This document shows positions 24,601 through 33,089 of a stretch of 64,000 bases of DNA, piece after piece. The DNA lies in the NCBI RefSeq assembly GCF_020297365.1, contig NZ_JAIXIG010000011.1, positions 34,962 to 98,961 on the forward strand. The letters run 5' to 3'. The stretch is from Curtobacterium oceanosedimentum. GTDB taxonomy: Bacteria > Actinomycetota > Actinomycetes > Actinomycetales > Microbacteriaceae. How positions within the stretch are numbered: the stretch's first letter is position 1; each line of letters starts with the position of its first letter. The position numbers were made by a program, and so were the translations under genes. The notes under the pieces are model-generated. The model saw only the letters and a list, made by a program, of their open reading frames with translations, did not search any database and was not told the DNA's origin.

Positions 24601-26177
24601 CGGTCGTCCTTCCGGGGGTCGTCGGTTGCACGGTGCGTCCGGGCTCCGGCGGTCGCGGCCATCGCGCGGTCGATGATCGGTCGCCAGCAGTGCATCGTGA
24701 GGTAGCTCCGCCAGGGCGCCACCTGCTCCGACCATAGGGAGAGCGCACGCGCTGCTCCGGGCAGTCCGAGTTCCTGTGCACCGTTGCGCACGGCGAGGTC
24801 GCTGTGCAGGAACACGTCGGGGTGGTGGCGCACCCGCAGCGCGACGTAGTCGGCCGTCCAGGGGCCGATGCCCTTCACCGCGAGGAGCCCGGTCCGCAGG
24901 TCGTCGAGGGACTGCGCGCCGTCGACCACGAGGGACCCGTCGGCGAGCGCGGCAGCCACGCGCAGGATCGTGTCCACCCGCGCCGCCGGACCACGCAGGA
25001 CCTCGTGCCCGCGGGCCGCGATCACCGCCGCGGTCGGGAACAGCAGCCCGCCGGGGCGGATCGCGTCGGGCACCGGCGCGCCGAGTGCCGCGACGAGCCG
25101 GGTCTGCGCGGTCCGGGCCGCGGCCACCGACACCTGCTGGCCGATGAGGGTGCGGAACACGATCTCGTGCGCGTCCACCGCCCCGGGCAGTCGGAGGCCG
25201 GGGACCCGGGCGACGTGCTCGGCCAGCTCCGGCACGGCACCCAGGACGGCGTCGACGGCGACCGGGTCGGCGTCGAGGTCGAAGAGCGCGCGGACCCTCG
25301 CCACGAGCGTCGGCAGGTCCGACAGGTCGGTGACCCGCACCCGCAGGTCGATCCCGGCGCCCCGACCGGCCACGTCGGGGACGGCGGCCGACGCGCTGAA
25401 CCAGCCCGGGCCTCCAGGCAGGGAGACCAGGCGTCCGTACGAGGTGACGCGCCCGTCGGCGTCCGTGTCCACCTGTTCCGTGGCGGGCAGCGCGTGCAGC
25501 GCGTGCCAGTCGAGCAGCCCCTGCGCGTCGAACGGAGCGCGCGCCGGCAGGTGCACGCGCAGCCAGCCGTCCGCGTGCGCACCGGGTGCTCCGCGCCGAC
25601 CGCCCCGGCGCGCGCGGAGTTCGGTCGGGGTGACGGCGAAGACCTCGCGCACGGTGTCGTTGAACTGTCGGACGCTCGCGAACCCCGCGGCGAAGGCGAC
25701 GTCCGCGACGGGCAGGTCCGACGACGTCAGCAGCGTGCGCGCGGTCTGCGCCCGGTGCGCCCGGCTGAGCGCCTTCGGTCCGGCGCCGAGCTCGGCCGTC
25801 ATGATGCGGTTCAGCTGGCGCTCGGAGTAGCCGACCCGCGCGGCGAGACCGGGCACGCCGTCCCGCTCGACGACGCCGTCGAGCACGAGGCGCATGGCAC
25901 GGCCCGCGACGTCCTCGCGGACGTCCCACTCGGGGCTGCCGGGGGTCGCCTCGGGCAGGCAGCGCTTGCAGGCGCGGAAGCCGGCCAGGTGCGCCGCCGC
26001 GCTCGTGCGGAAGAAGGTGACGCCGTCGACCCTGGGTGTCCGGGCCGGGCAGCTCGGTCGGCAGTAGATGCCGGTGGAGTGCACGGCGGTGACGAACTGG
26101 CCGTCGAACCGAGCGTCGCGCGACGCGACCGCGCGGTGGCGTTCGGCGTGCAGCGCGTCGGTCTCGGGGGTGTCCAT
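24597..26177 (-). CDS. Bifunctional Ada-like regulator / AlkA 3-methyladenine DNA glycosylase
   Basis: A 526-residue fusion. Residues 1-80 form an Ada metal-binding domain with its cysteines (YCRPSC and CKRC), able to accept methyl groups from phosphotriesters. Residues 85-200 are an AraC-type DNA-binding domain (VPGLAARVGYSERQLNRIMTAELG and VADVAFAAGFASVRQFNDTVRE). The remainder is AlkA, with a helix-hairpin-helix GLLAVKGIGPWTADYVALR followed by the catalytic Asp in FLHSDLAV. It would sense methylation damage, activate itself and excise alkylated bases. The divergent spacer to the MOSC gene holds a REP-like repeat. Confidence 0.92.
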   Translation of the reverse strand: MDTPETDALHAERHRAVASRDARFDGQFVTAVHSTGIYCRPSCPARTPRVDGVTFFRTSAAAHLAGFRACKRCLPEATPGSPEWDVREDVAGRAMRLVLDGVVERDGVPGLAARVGYSERQLNRIMTAELGAGPKALSRAHRAQTARTLLTSSDLPVADVAFAAGFASVRQFNDTVREVFAVTPTELRARRGGRRGAPGAHADGWLRVHLPARAPFDAQGLLDWHALHALPATEQVDTDADGRVTSYGRLVSLPGGPGWFSASAAVPDVAGRGAGIDLRVRVTDLSDLPTLVARVRALFDLDADPVAVDAVLGAVPELAEHVARVPGLRLPGAVDAHEIVFRTLIGQQVSVAAARTAQTRLVAALGAPVPDAIRPGGLLFPTAAVIAARGHEVLRGPAARVDTILRVAAALADGSLVVDGAQSLDDLRTGLLAVKGIGPWTADYVALRVRHHPDVFLHSDLAVRNGAQELGLPGAARALSLWSEQVAPWRSYLTMHCWRPIIDRAMAATAGARTHRATDDPRKDDR

Positions 26178-26256
26178 GCGCTCAGCCTGACACGCACCGC
26201 CGACGTCGACTGGCGGGAATCGGACGGCGCAGTGCACGGCCTGTCGATAGGCCGGC

Positions 26257-26357
26257 GTCGCGGCGAGACGCCTCCACCCGCTCGAGACGCCGCCGGATCC
26301 GGCGGCGTCTCCCGGAGGACGCGGCGTCCTGGCAACACGACGGCGTCGCACCGCAGG
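26257..26357. repeat. REP-like palindromic element, copy 1
   Basis: The core is a perfect 28-bp palindrome (26284-26311): GAGACGCCGCCGGA plus its reverse complement. GACGCC/GGCGTC hexamers recur around it, and AACACGACGGCGTC follows near 26333. A second element in opposite orientation lies at 32362-32457. It sits between the divergent adaA-alkA and MOSC genes. Confidence 0.6.
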
Positions 26358-26403
26358 CGTACGGAGCAGTGGACAGAAGGGAGGCCCGGCTAGCGTTGGG
26401 TGC

Positions 26404-26982
26404 GTGACCAGCGTCGACGACGTGGCCGGCCTCGCGGACCTGCCGTTCCGGACCGAGGTCGAGATCGCGCTCCTGCTCGTCTCGCCGCGGCACCGGTACG
26501 AGGGACGCCCGGCCGACGGTGCCCTGCCGGTGCGAGCGGACGATCCGGAGGAGTCACGGGAGCGGATCGCCCTCCGCGCCGGGCTCGGCATCGTCGGTGA
26601 CCGCTACTTCGCCGCCCGGGCGCACGTGCACGCCTCGGTGACGGTCATCGGGCTCGAGGGGCTGGAGGCCGTGGCGGAGGGACTCGGCGTGGCCGTCGAC
26701 CCCGCGGCGACCCGGCGCAACGTGTTCCTGCGCGGCGCCGACGTCGAGGCCCTGCGCGGCGAGCCGTTCTCGTTGACGAGCCTCGACGGCGGGTCCGGTC
26801 CGGTCCGGTTGCGCGGGTACCGACCGGCGAACCCGTGCGCGTGGATGGACCACGAGGTGGCGCCGGGTGCGTTCCGGGCGATGCGCGGACGGGGCGGGGT
26901 GCGGTGCGATCCGGAGTCCGACGGTGTGCTCACCCTCGGTCCCGCGGTGCTCCGCACGGCCCGCCCCGTGGCGCTCGGCTGA
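26404..26982 (+). CDS. MOSC domain protein
   Basis: A 192-residue protein of the MOSC fold, a beta-rich sulfur-carrier domain related to the C-terminus of molybdenum cofactor sulfurase. Matching segments are GLGIVGDRYFA, the strand pattern VTVIGLEGLEAVAEGLG, TRRNVFLRGADVEALRGEPFSL and the CAWMDHEVAPGAFRAMRGRGGVRC region with conserved cysteine. It probably moves sulfur or detoxifies N-hydroxylated bases, like YiiM; the exact reaction is unknown. TAGCGT (26391-26396) is seven bases before the GTG. Confidence 0.85.
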   Translation: MTSVDDVAGLADLPFRTEVEIALLLVSPRHRYEGRPADGALPVRADDPEESRERIALRAGLGIVGDRYFAARAHVHASVTVIGLEGLEAVAEGLGVAVDPAATRRNVFLRGADVEALRGEPFSLTSLDGGSGPVRLRGYRPANPCAWMDHEVAPGAFRAMRGRGGVRCDPESDGVLTLGPAVLRTARPVALG

Positions 26983-27019
26983 CGCGAGCTCGCGCCGCAA
27001 CCTGGCCGTCCGGGCCAGA

Positions 27020-27562
27020 TCAGGCCGTCAGCGCCCGCTCGATCGCGTCGACGAAGGCCGGCAGGTCGTCCGGGGTGCGCGAGGTGATGAAGCCGCCGTC
27101 GACCTGGACCTCCTGGTCGACCCACTCGGCGCCGGCGTTGCGGACGTCGGTCTGCAGCGACGGGAACGACGTGATCGTCCTGCCGGGCAGCACACCGGCC
27201 TCGACGAGCGCCCACGGGCCGTGGCAGATCGCCGCGACGGGCTTGTTCGCCTCGGCGAAGGCCGTGACCAGCGAGATCGCCGAGCGGTCCTGCCGCAGGG
27301 TGTCGGCGTTGATGGTGCCACCGGGGATGACGAGGGCGTCGAAGCCGCTCACGTTGACACCGGCGATGGTGGTGTCCGGCTCGAGGGACGTGCCCGGGTC
27401 CTTGTCGCCGACCAGGGTGTCGATCGACCCGGACTGCTGCGCCGCCACGGTCACCGTTGCACCGCGCTCACGCAGCTGCTCGGTGGGGACGACGATCTCG
27501 TCCTGCTCCACGCCGTAGTTCGTCGCGATGACGAGGACCTTCTTGCCGTCGAGGGTTGCCAT
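27020..27562 (-). CDS. DJ-1/PfpI-family protein
   Basis: A 180-residue protein of the DJ-1/PfpI superfamily (YhbO/PfpI branch). The nucleophile elbow AICHGPWALVEAG supplies the catalytic cysteine; the preceding VIPGGTINADTLRQD and the later TSFPSLQTDVRNAGAEWVDQEVQVDGGFITSRTPDDLPAF are typical. Members act in protein or nucleotide deglycation and stress resistance; which applies here is unknown. AAGGAG precedes the ATG at 27562. Confidence 0.92.
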   Translation of the reverse strand: MATLDGKKVLVIATNYGVEQDEIVVPTEQLRERGATVTVAAQQSGSIDTLVGDKDPGTSLEPDTTIAGVNVSGFDALVIPGGTINADTLRQDRSAISLVTAFAEANKPVAAICHGPWALVEAGVLPGRTITSFPSLQTDVRNAGAEWVDQEVQVDGGFITSRTPDDLPAFVDAIERALTA

Positions 27563-27650
27563 GATCGCTCCTTCCGCGGCCCGGTGCTTCCGGCCGCAGC
27601 GACCAGGATCGTCCGCCGCCGCTGGACGCGTGTGCAGACGGCGGGGACGA

Positions 27651-28304
27651 TCAGCCCCGGATGCGGAAGGCGTCCCCGTCGCGCTCGACCGACAGGCCGG
27701 TGTAGTCGGACACCCGGTGCAGCCCGACGGTGACCGGGGCCTCGAGCGGGCCGACGACGACCGTGGTGGCACCCGAGGCGACGGCGGACTCGAGCCCGGC
27801 CGGGGCGTCCTCGAAGGCGACGCAGTGCGCGGGGTCGACCCCGAGCAGCTCCGCGCCGCGCAGGTACCCCTCGGGGTGCGGCTTGCCGCGCTCCATGTCC
27901 TCCGACGGGACGAAGGCCTCGGGCAGGTCGAGGCCGGCCGCCGCCATCCGCCCGGCGGCGAGCTCGCGCGGCGCGCTCGTCACCAGGGCGACCGGCACGC
28001 CGAGCTCGGCGAGCCGCTGCACGAACATCACGGCTCCGGGGAGCGCGAGGATCCCGTCGGTGGCGGCGGTCTCGCGGGCGACCAGCGCGGCGACGATCCG
28101 CTGCTGCTCGTCGGCGGCCAGGTCGGGCAGGAAGCGCCGCACCGTGTCGATCGCCTGGCGGCCGTGCGAGAACGCCAGGATCTCGTCCGGGTCGACGCCG
28201 TGCTCGTGCCCGAAGTCGGTCCACGTGGCCTCGACCACCGCCGTCGAGTCGACGAGGGTGCCGTCCATGTCGAAGAGGACCCCGGACACCACGATGTCGA
28301 TCAC
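27651..28304 (-). CDS. HAD-IA sugar-phosphatase-like hydrolase
   Basis: A 217-residue HAD hydrolase. Motif I is FDMDGTLVDS, motif II is VTSAP, the lysine is in ERGKPHPEGYLRGAELLG and motif IV is VAFEDAPAGLESA. The small helical cap and size match YfbT-like sugar phosphatases and beta-phosphoglucomutase relatives. The GTG is preceded at seven bases by TAGGGT (complement of 28312-28317), so it may be leaderless. Not coupled to its neighbours. Confidence 0.88.
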   Translation of the reverse strand: MIDIVVSGVLFDMDGTLVDSTAVVEATWTDFGHEHGVDPDEILAFSHGRQAIDTVRRFLPDLAADEQQRIVAALVARETAATDGILALPGAVMFVQRLAELGVPVALVTSAPRELAAGRMAAAGLDLPEAFVPSEDMERGKPHPEGYLRGAELLGVDPAHCVAFEDAPAGLESAVASGATTVVVGPLEAPVTVGLHRVSDYTGLSVERDGDAFRIRG

Positions 28305-28321
28305 GCCGCCGACCCTAGTCG

Positions 28322-28388
28322 ACCGCCCCGGGTGTCGCCGGGCCCGAGCGACCCGACCCCGCCGGCCGCCCCGGGTTCACCGGGCCCG
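28322..28388. repeat. Pair of 24-bp direct repeats at the reductase gene end
   Basis: CCGCCCCGGGTGTCGCCGGG (from 28323) and CCGCCCCGGGTTCACCGGGC (from 28366) are near-identical units; the second contains the stop region of the pyrimidine reductase gene. No further structure is seen in this 72-base spacer. Confidence 0.5.
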
Positions 28389-29126
28389 CACGTACCGGGT
28401 GAGCAGCACGTCGCCGGCCCCGCGCAGCACGTGCGTCGGCCGCATCCGCCGGAGCTCCGGGGACGAACCACGGGCGATCCGCGGGCCCTCGCCGCCCTCG
28501 AGCGTCGGGTCGATCGTCAGGGTCAGCTCGTCGACCGCGTCCGCCGCGACGAGCGCCCCGAGGAACGACGGCCCGCCCTCGCAGTGGACGGTGCGCAGCC
28601 CGCGGGCGACCAGGGCCGCCCGGATCGTGCCCACGTCCACGGTGTCCGGGTGCTCGTCCGTGCTGCAGGACACCACGTCGGCGACCTCGGCGAGCGCCCG
28701 ACCCCGCTCCGAGGCGGCGCCCTCCGCCGAGGTCAGCACGACCGGGCGCACCGGCGCCTCGGTGAACACCCGCGAGGACGGGTCGAGCGAGCCCGACCCC
28801 GTCACGATCGCGAACACCGGGTGGTCGGGCAGGCCGTGCGCGCGCCGCCAGGTCACGTCGGCGTCGTGCAGGACCATCGGCCCGTAGCCCTCGTCGCGGA
28901 CCGTGCCGGCGGCGACGAGCACGACGTCGGCCACCCGACGCAGCAGGTCGAAGACGCGCAGGTCGTCGTCGCCCCCGAGCGCTCCGGACACCCCGGCGGC
29001 CGAGGCGGAGCCGTCCAGCGTCGCGACGAAGTTCACCCGCAGCCAGGGGTCCCCGGCGTCGGTGGTGTAGAGCGTGATGAGGTCGTCGTCGGACAGCTCC
29101 GCGATCGACGGGGGCAGGACGTTCAC
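28377..29126 (-). CDS. RibD C-terminal / dihydrofolate-reductase-like pyrimidine reductase
   Basis: A 249-residue NADPH-dependent reductase of the RibD C-terminal fold. Typical elements are WLRVNFVATLDGSASAAGVSGALGGDDDLRVFDLLR, VLVAAGTVRDEGYGP, and the cofactor segment RTVHCEGGPSFLGALVAADAVDELTLTI. It may reduce a pyrimidine or a pteridine intermediate. Its GTG overlaps the folP stop by four bases, tying it to folE-folP; it could stand in for a DHFR-type step, but that is inference. folB and folK, often next in actinobacterial clusters, are absent. Confidence 0.8.
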   Translation of the reverse strand: MNVLPPSIAELSDDDLITLYTTDAGDPWLRVNFVATLDGSASAAGVSGALGGDDDLRVFDLLRRVADVVLVAAGTVRDEGYGPMVLHDADVTWRRAHGLPDHPVFAIVTGSGSLDPSSRVFTEAPVRPVVLTSAEGAASERGRALAEVADVVSCSTDEHPDTVDVGTIRAALVARGLRTVHCEGGPSFLGALVAADAVDELTLTIDPTLEGGEGPRIARGSSPELRRMRPTHVLRGAGDVLLTRYVRAR

Positions 29127-30040
29127 GTGTTGTGCCTCGATTCCACGGGGGTGCGCCACCCGAGCGTCGCCTCGACCATGCGCATCGCGTCGACGCTCTC
29201 GGCCACGTCGTGCATGCGGACGATCCGCGCGCCGAGCATCGCGCTCACGGTCGCGACGGCGAGCGACCCGGACAGCCGCTCGCCGCGAGGGCGCCCGAGC
29301 GACTCCCCCACGAAGTCCTTGTTCGACACCGCGGCGAGCACCGGGTACCCGAGGGCGACGACCTCGGGCAGCCGTCGGGTCAGCTCCAGGGTGTGCACCG
29401 TGTTCTTGTGCAGGTCGTGCCCGGGGTCGACGATGATCCGCGACTCCGGGATGCCCGCGGCGAGCGCCCGGTCGACCCGTTCGCGCAGGAAGGCCACGAC
29501 CGACGCGGTGATGTCGGGGTACTGCGGCGGTGCTGGCAGGGGCCGCCGCGGTTCGGCGAGGGAGTGCGTGATGACGACGGTGGCGTCGGAGTCCGCGACG
29601 ACGGCGGCCATCCGTGGGTCGGACAGCCCGGTCGTGTCGTTGATCACGCTCGCGCCCGCGGCGATCGCGGCCGCCGCGACCTCGGGCCGGAACGTGTCGA
29701 CCGAGATGACGACGTCGGACTCGTCCGCGAGCTGGGACACGACGGGGACCACGCGCTCGATCTCGTCGGCCGCGGGCAGCTCCGGACCGGGGGCGAACTT
29801 CACGCCGCCGATGTCGACCCAGTCGGCGCCCTGCTCGGCGGCCCGGACCGAGGCGGCGACGGCGCGGTCGAGCTCGAAGGTCGCACCGCGGTCGTGGAAC
29901 GAGTCCGGCGTGCGGTTCACGATCGCCATGACGGCGATCCGGTGGTCGAAGTCGATGGTGCGGCGGCCGATCGTGCGCACCGGGTGGCGCAGCTCCGGGA
30001 CGACCCAGCCGGGTCCTCCCGCGGACGGGAGGCCCGTCAT
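29123..30040 (-). CDS. folP: Dihydropteroate synthase family protein, FolP2-like
   Basis: A 305-residue TIM-barrel protein of the dihydropteroate synthase family. The signature is VMAIVNRTPDSFHDRGATF, with ADWVDIGGVKFAPGPE and IIVDPGHDLHKNT following. That wording resembles mycobacterial FolP2, which is thought not to be a true synthase, more than FolP1; however the gene is coupled to folE by ATGA, which favours a real folate role. The substrate-binding segments SVDTFRPEV and SNKDFVGESLGRPRGERL are present. Start ATG 30040. Confidence 0.85.
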   Translation of the reverse strand: MTGLPSAGGPGWVVPELRHPVRTIGRRTIDFDHRIAVMAIVNRTPDSFHDRGATFELDRAVAASVRAAEQGADWVDIGGVKFAPGPELPAADEIERVVPVVSQLADESDVVISVDTFRPEVAAAAIAAGASVINDTTGLSDPRMAAVVADSDATVVITHSLAEPRRPLPAPPQYPDITASVVAFLRERVDRALAAGIPESRIIVDPGHDLHKNTVHTLELTRRLPEVVALGYPVLAAVSNKDFVGESLGRPRGERLSGSLAVATVSAMLGARIVRMHDVAESVDAMRMVEATLGWRTPVESRHNT

Positions 30041-30675
30041 GCGTCCGCCCCGGCACTCGCGTCGTGCCCGGCGTCGGTCGCACGCCCCGTGCCGATGAGC
30101 GCGATGGCCTCGGCGCGGCCGGCGGCCTCGGCGAGCGAGCCGGTGGCGGCCACCGTGACGGTCGTCGAGTCGGTCTGCCGCTCCCCACGCGTCGTGACGC
30201 ACTGGTGCTGCGCATCGAGGACCACGAGGACCCCCTCGGCGCCGAGCCCCTCGGCGATGGTCGCGGCGACCTGTTCACCCAGGCGTTCCTGCAGCTGCGG
30301 CCGCGAGGCCACCGCGTCGAGCACCCGTGCCAGCGTGCCGAGCCCGATCAGCCGGTCCCCCGGTGCGTACGCCAGGTGGGCGACCCCGAGGAACGGCAGC
30401 AGGTGGTGCTCGCAGACCGAACGGAACTTGACGTCGCGGACGATCACGAGCCGGCCGCGTTCGCCGTCCTCGGCGTGCACCGTGCCGTCCCGGGCGATGG
30501 CGACGGCGTCGGTGCCGATGCCCGCGAAGAACTCGGCGTACGAGTCCGCGACGCGGGCGGGGGTACGGGTGAGTTCCGGGCGGTCAGGGTCCTCGCCGAT
30601 GGCGAGCAGCAGCTCGCGCACGGCGGCCTCCACACGGGCACGGTCCATGCGTGACGTCACCCGCTCATCCAACAC
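30037..30675 (-). CDS. folE: GTP cyclohydrolase I
   Basis: A 212-residue enzyme that converts GTP to dihydroneopterin triphosphate, the first step of folate synthesis. VCEHHLLPF carries zinc and catalytic residues; IGLGTLARVLDAVASRPQLQERLGEQVA and DAQHQCVTTRGERQ complete the active site. GTG 30675 is the longest start; ATG 30648 would shorten it by nine residues and still leave the family core intact. It heads the coupled folE-folP-reductase unit, each gene overlapping the next by four bases. Confidence 0.93.
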   Translation of the reverse strand: MLDERVTSRMDRARVEAAVRELLLAIGEDPDRPELTRTPARVADSYAEFFAGIGTDAVAIARDGTVHAEDGERGRLVIVRDVKFRSVCEHHLLPFLGVAHLAYAPGDRLIGLGTLARVLDAVASRPQLQERLGEQVAATIAEGLGAEGVLVVLDAQHQCVTTRGERQTDSTTVTVAATGSLAEAAGRAEAIALIGTGRATDAGHDASAGADA

Positions 30676-30808
30676 CAGTCCTGGCCGCAGAACGCGAGCG
30701 GATGCCCAGCGCGAGGTGCGCGCACGACGCGGGGCGGGCCTCCCGGCCGGTGCAACCTGTGAGACCGGTGTGACACGCCCGAAACCCAGCGTCCTCTAAA
30801 CTCTCGTG

Positions 30809-32281
30809 GTGAGCGCCCCGCAGACCGACACCACGCCCCGGAACCGCTTCGCGACCGGCCTCGACCGATTCTTCGCCATCACGCAACGCGGGTCGTCGAT
30901 CCCCCGCGAGGTCCGCGGTGGGGTCGTGTCCTTCGTGACGATGGCGTACATCGTCATCCTCAACCCCCTGATCCTGGGTGGGTTCAGCGCCGACCAGGCC
31001 GCCAGGGACGTCGACGGCGGCTGGCTCGAGAACGCTCAGGTGGCCGCGGCCACCGGCCTCGTCGCCGGTGTCATGACCATCGCGATGGGCATCATCGCGA
31101 ACCTGCCGTTCGGCATCGCGGCGGGGCTCGGGATCAACTCGTTCCTGGCCGTCAGCGTCGTGCAGCAGGTCACCTGGGCCGAGGCGATGGGTCTGGTCGT
31201 CATCAACGGCGTGGTCATCGTGGTCCTGGCGTTGACCGGGATCCGGACGATGATCTTCACCGCCGTGCCGGCCCAGCTCAAGGCCGCGATCACCGTCGGC
31301 ATCGGCCTGTTCATCGCGTTCATCGGGCTCGTCGACTCCGGGTTCGTCCGGTCCTCCGGCATGGCGTCGCCGCCGCTGCAGCTCGGTGAGGACGGCTCCG
31401 TCGGTGCGCTGCCGACCATCGTGTTCCTGATCGGTCTGGTCATCATCGGCACGCTCATGGCCCGCCGGGTGAAGGGCGCGCTGCTCATCGGCATCGTCGC
31501 GACGACGATCATCGCGATCATCCTGCAGGCGATCTTCCAGGTGCCGACCTCGGTGGACTCGAAGACCGGCTGGAACCTCAACGCCCCCGGCCTGCCGAGC
31601 GCGCTGTTCGCCGTGCCGGACCTGTCGCTCGTCGGTCACGCCGACGTCTTCGGCGCCTTCACCCGCATCGGTCCGCTCGCCGCGTCGATGCTCGTCTTCA
31701 CCCTCGTCTTCACGAACTTCTTCGACGCCATGGGCACCATGACCGGCCTGGCCAAGGCCGCCGGCGTCGCGCAGCCCGACGGCACGTTCCCCCGCCTGAA
31801 GTCGGCGCTCGTCGTCGAGGGCGTCGGCGCGATCGCCGGCGGTGGCGCCTCGGTGTCGTCGAACACGGTCTTCATCGACTCGGCCTCCGGCATCGGCGAG
31901 GGCGCCCGCACGGGCATGGCCTCCGTCGTCACCGGCCTGCTGTTCCTGGCGTCGATGTTCCTCACGCCGCTGACCCAGGTCGTCCCGCTCGAGGTCGCCG
32001 CCGCCGGACTCGTCGTCGTCGGTGCACTCATGGTCGCGCAGGTCGCCGACATCTCGTGGACGGACTTCGGCGCAGCCCTGCCGGCGTTCCTGACGATCGT
32101 CGTGATGCCGCTGACCTACTCGATCGCGAACGGCATCGGCGCCGGCTTCGTCAGCTGGGTGCTCATCAAGCTGCTGTCCGGCCGCGGGCGTGAGGTCTCG
32201 TGGCTGCTCTACGTCGTCGCCGCGGGCTTCCTGCTGTACTTCGCGCGCGGGCCGCTGGAGGCGCTGCTCGGCGTCGGCTGA
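30809..32281 (+). CDS. AzgA-type purine nucleobase permease (NCS2 family)
   Basis: A 490-residue membrane transporter for adenine, guanine or hypoxanthine. The AzgA signatures are clear: EVRGGVVSFVTMAYIVILNP near the N-terminus, NLPFGIAAGLGINSFLAV, and TNFFDAMGTMTGLAKAAGV with the EGVGAIAGGGASVSSNTVFIDSASGIGEGARTG block. About twelve membrane segments. TAAACT (30797-30802) is six bases before GTG 30809, which is therefore preferred to GTG 30806. Proximity to folE, which consumes GTP, is suggestive only. Confidence 0.93.
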   Translation: MSAPQTDTTPRNRFATGLDRFFAITQRGSSIPREVRGGVVSFVTMAYIVILNPLILGGFSADQAARDVDGGWLENAQVAAATGLVAGVMTIAMGIIANLPFGIAAGLGINSFLAVSVVQQVTWAEAMGLVVINGVVIVVLALTGIRTMIFTAVPAQLKAAITVGIGLFIAFIGLVDSGFVRSSGMASPPLQLGEDGSVGALPTIVFLIGLVIIGTLMARRVKGALLIGIVATTIIAIILQAIFQVPTSVDSKTGWNLNAPGLPSALFAVPDLSLVGHADVFGAFTRIGPLAASMLVFTLVFTNFFDAMGTMTGLAKAAGVAQPDGTFPRLKSALVVEGVGAIAGGGASVSSNTVFIDSASGIGEGARTGMASVVTGLLFLASMFLTPLTQVVPLEVAAAGLVVVGALMVAQVADISWTDFGAALPAFLTIVVMPLTYSIANGIGAGFVSWVLIKLLSGRGREVSWLLYVVAAGFLLYFARGPLEALLGVG

Positions 32282-32288
32282 CGCGGTC

Positions 32289-32355
32289 CGGGCGGGCCCG
32301 CTGGGCGGGCTTGGCTGGGTCGGGCCTAGCTGGGCTGGGTTGGGCCTGGCCGGGC
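32289..32355 (+). repeat. G-rich repeats with G-quadruplex potential downstream of the purine permease
   Basis: Four imperfect units of about 15 bp, each of the form CTGGGCGGGCTTGG. The stretch contains at least eight GGG runs separated by one to seven bases (for example GGGCTGGGTTGGG then CCTGGCCGGG) on the plus, i.e. mRNA-like, strand. It follows the stop of the permease directly and may help termination or mRNA 3' structure. Confidence 0.55.
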
Positions 32356-32361
32356 TTGGCG

Positions 32362-32457
32362 CAAGACGCCGTCGTGTCGTCGAGACGCCGCCGGGATCGG
32401 CGGCGTCTCGACGGTTCCGGGGCGTCTTCCGCTGACGCCGGCGTCTTCCGCCGGCGC
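32362..32457. repeat. REP-like palindromic element, copy 2
   Basis: The hairpin CGAGACGCCGCC-N6-GGCGGCGTCTCG (32381-32410) matches the core of the element at 26257-26357. The flanking AGACGCCGTCGTGT is the reverse complement of sequence beside copy 1, so the two elements are in opposite orientation. GGCGTCTTCCGC occurs twice (32421-32432 and 32440-32451). It lies between convergent genes. Confidence 0.6.
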
Positions 32458-32502
32458 GTCGGTCGCGTTCGCGCGTCGGCGCGTCGGACTGGAGGCGCGG
32501 TG

Positions 32503-32955
32503 TCAGTCCGGCAGGTCGCTCGGCGTCGCCTCGTGGTGGCGCTGCGCCTGGGTGCGACGGTCTTCCTTCATGCTCGCCTCGAACAGGTGACGGCGGCCCT
32601 GCACGAGCTCGTCGCGCGCGGTCCGCTCGAGCTCCTTGGCCAGGGCGTAGTAGCCGTCGTCGTAGTCCTCGACGATCTGGAACGTCCAGCGCCCCTCGAT
32701 GACGTTGCGGCCCACGAGCTCGGTGTCGATGCGGTCGGCGAGCTCGGTGTGCCCGGCCTTCCGCAGCTGCTCGACGGCCTCGCCGATGTTCAGGTCGGCG
32801 GTGCCGGTCAGCCGGTGGAAGCCGTAGAGCAGGCCGCGGGCGTGCTCGATGACCTCGACCGCGGCGGACAGCGTGCCGAGCGCCTCGACCGTGGCTTCGG
32901 ACACCCCCTCGGGGACCTGGTGGCGTGCGTCGGGACCCTGTGCGTCGTTCGTCAT
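32503..32955 (-). CDS. Conserved hypothetical protein
   Basis: A 150-residue, soluble, strongly helical protein with no recognised domain: helices around ATVEALGTLSAAVEVIEHARGLLYGFHRLTG, NIGEAVEQLRKAGHTELADRIDTELVGRN and YYALAKELERTARDELVQGRRHLFEASMKEDRR. Codon use and composition look real and normal for the region. It may be a small cytoplasmic helical-bundle protein; nothing more can be said. Confidence 0.8.
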   Translation of the reverse strand: MTNDAQGPDARHQVPEGVSEATVEALGTLSAAVEVIEHARGLLYGFHRLTGTADLNIGEAVEQLRKAGHTELADRIDTELVGRNVIEGRWTFQIVEDYDDGYYALAKELERTARDELVQGRRHLFEASMKEDRRTQAQRHHEATPSDLPD

Positions 32956-33030
32956 GGCACCCGTCTACACGACGGCGTCTGCGACCGACGAGGGCTTCGT
33001 CCACGACCCGCCGACGTGCGCCACCACCGG

Positions 33031-33076
33031 TTGCGACGTCAGGGGTCGGCACCTACCATTCGAACACACGTTCGAA
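33031..33076 (+). promoter_or_regulatory. SOS promoter with a perfect LexA box
   Basis: TTGCGA (33031-33036) and TACCAT (33054-33059) form a -35/-10 pair with a 17-base spacer. Directly downstream, TTCGAACACACGTTCGAA (33059-33076) is a perfect palindrome containing TCGAAC-N4-GTTCGA, the actinobacterial LexA consensus. It covers the expected transcription start, ideal for repression. Confidence 0.82.
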
Positions 33077-33089
33077 CGAGGAGAGCCCG

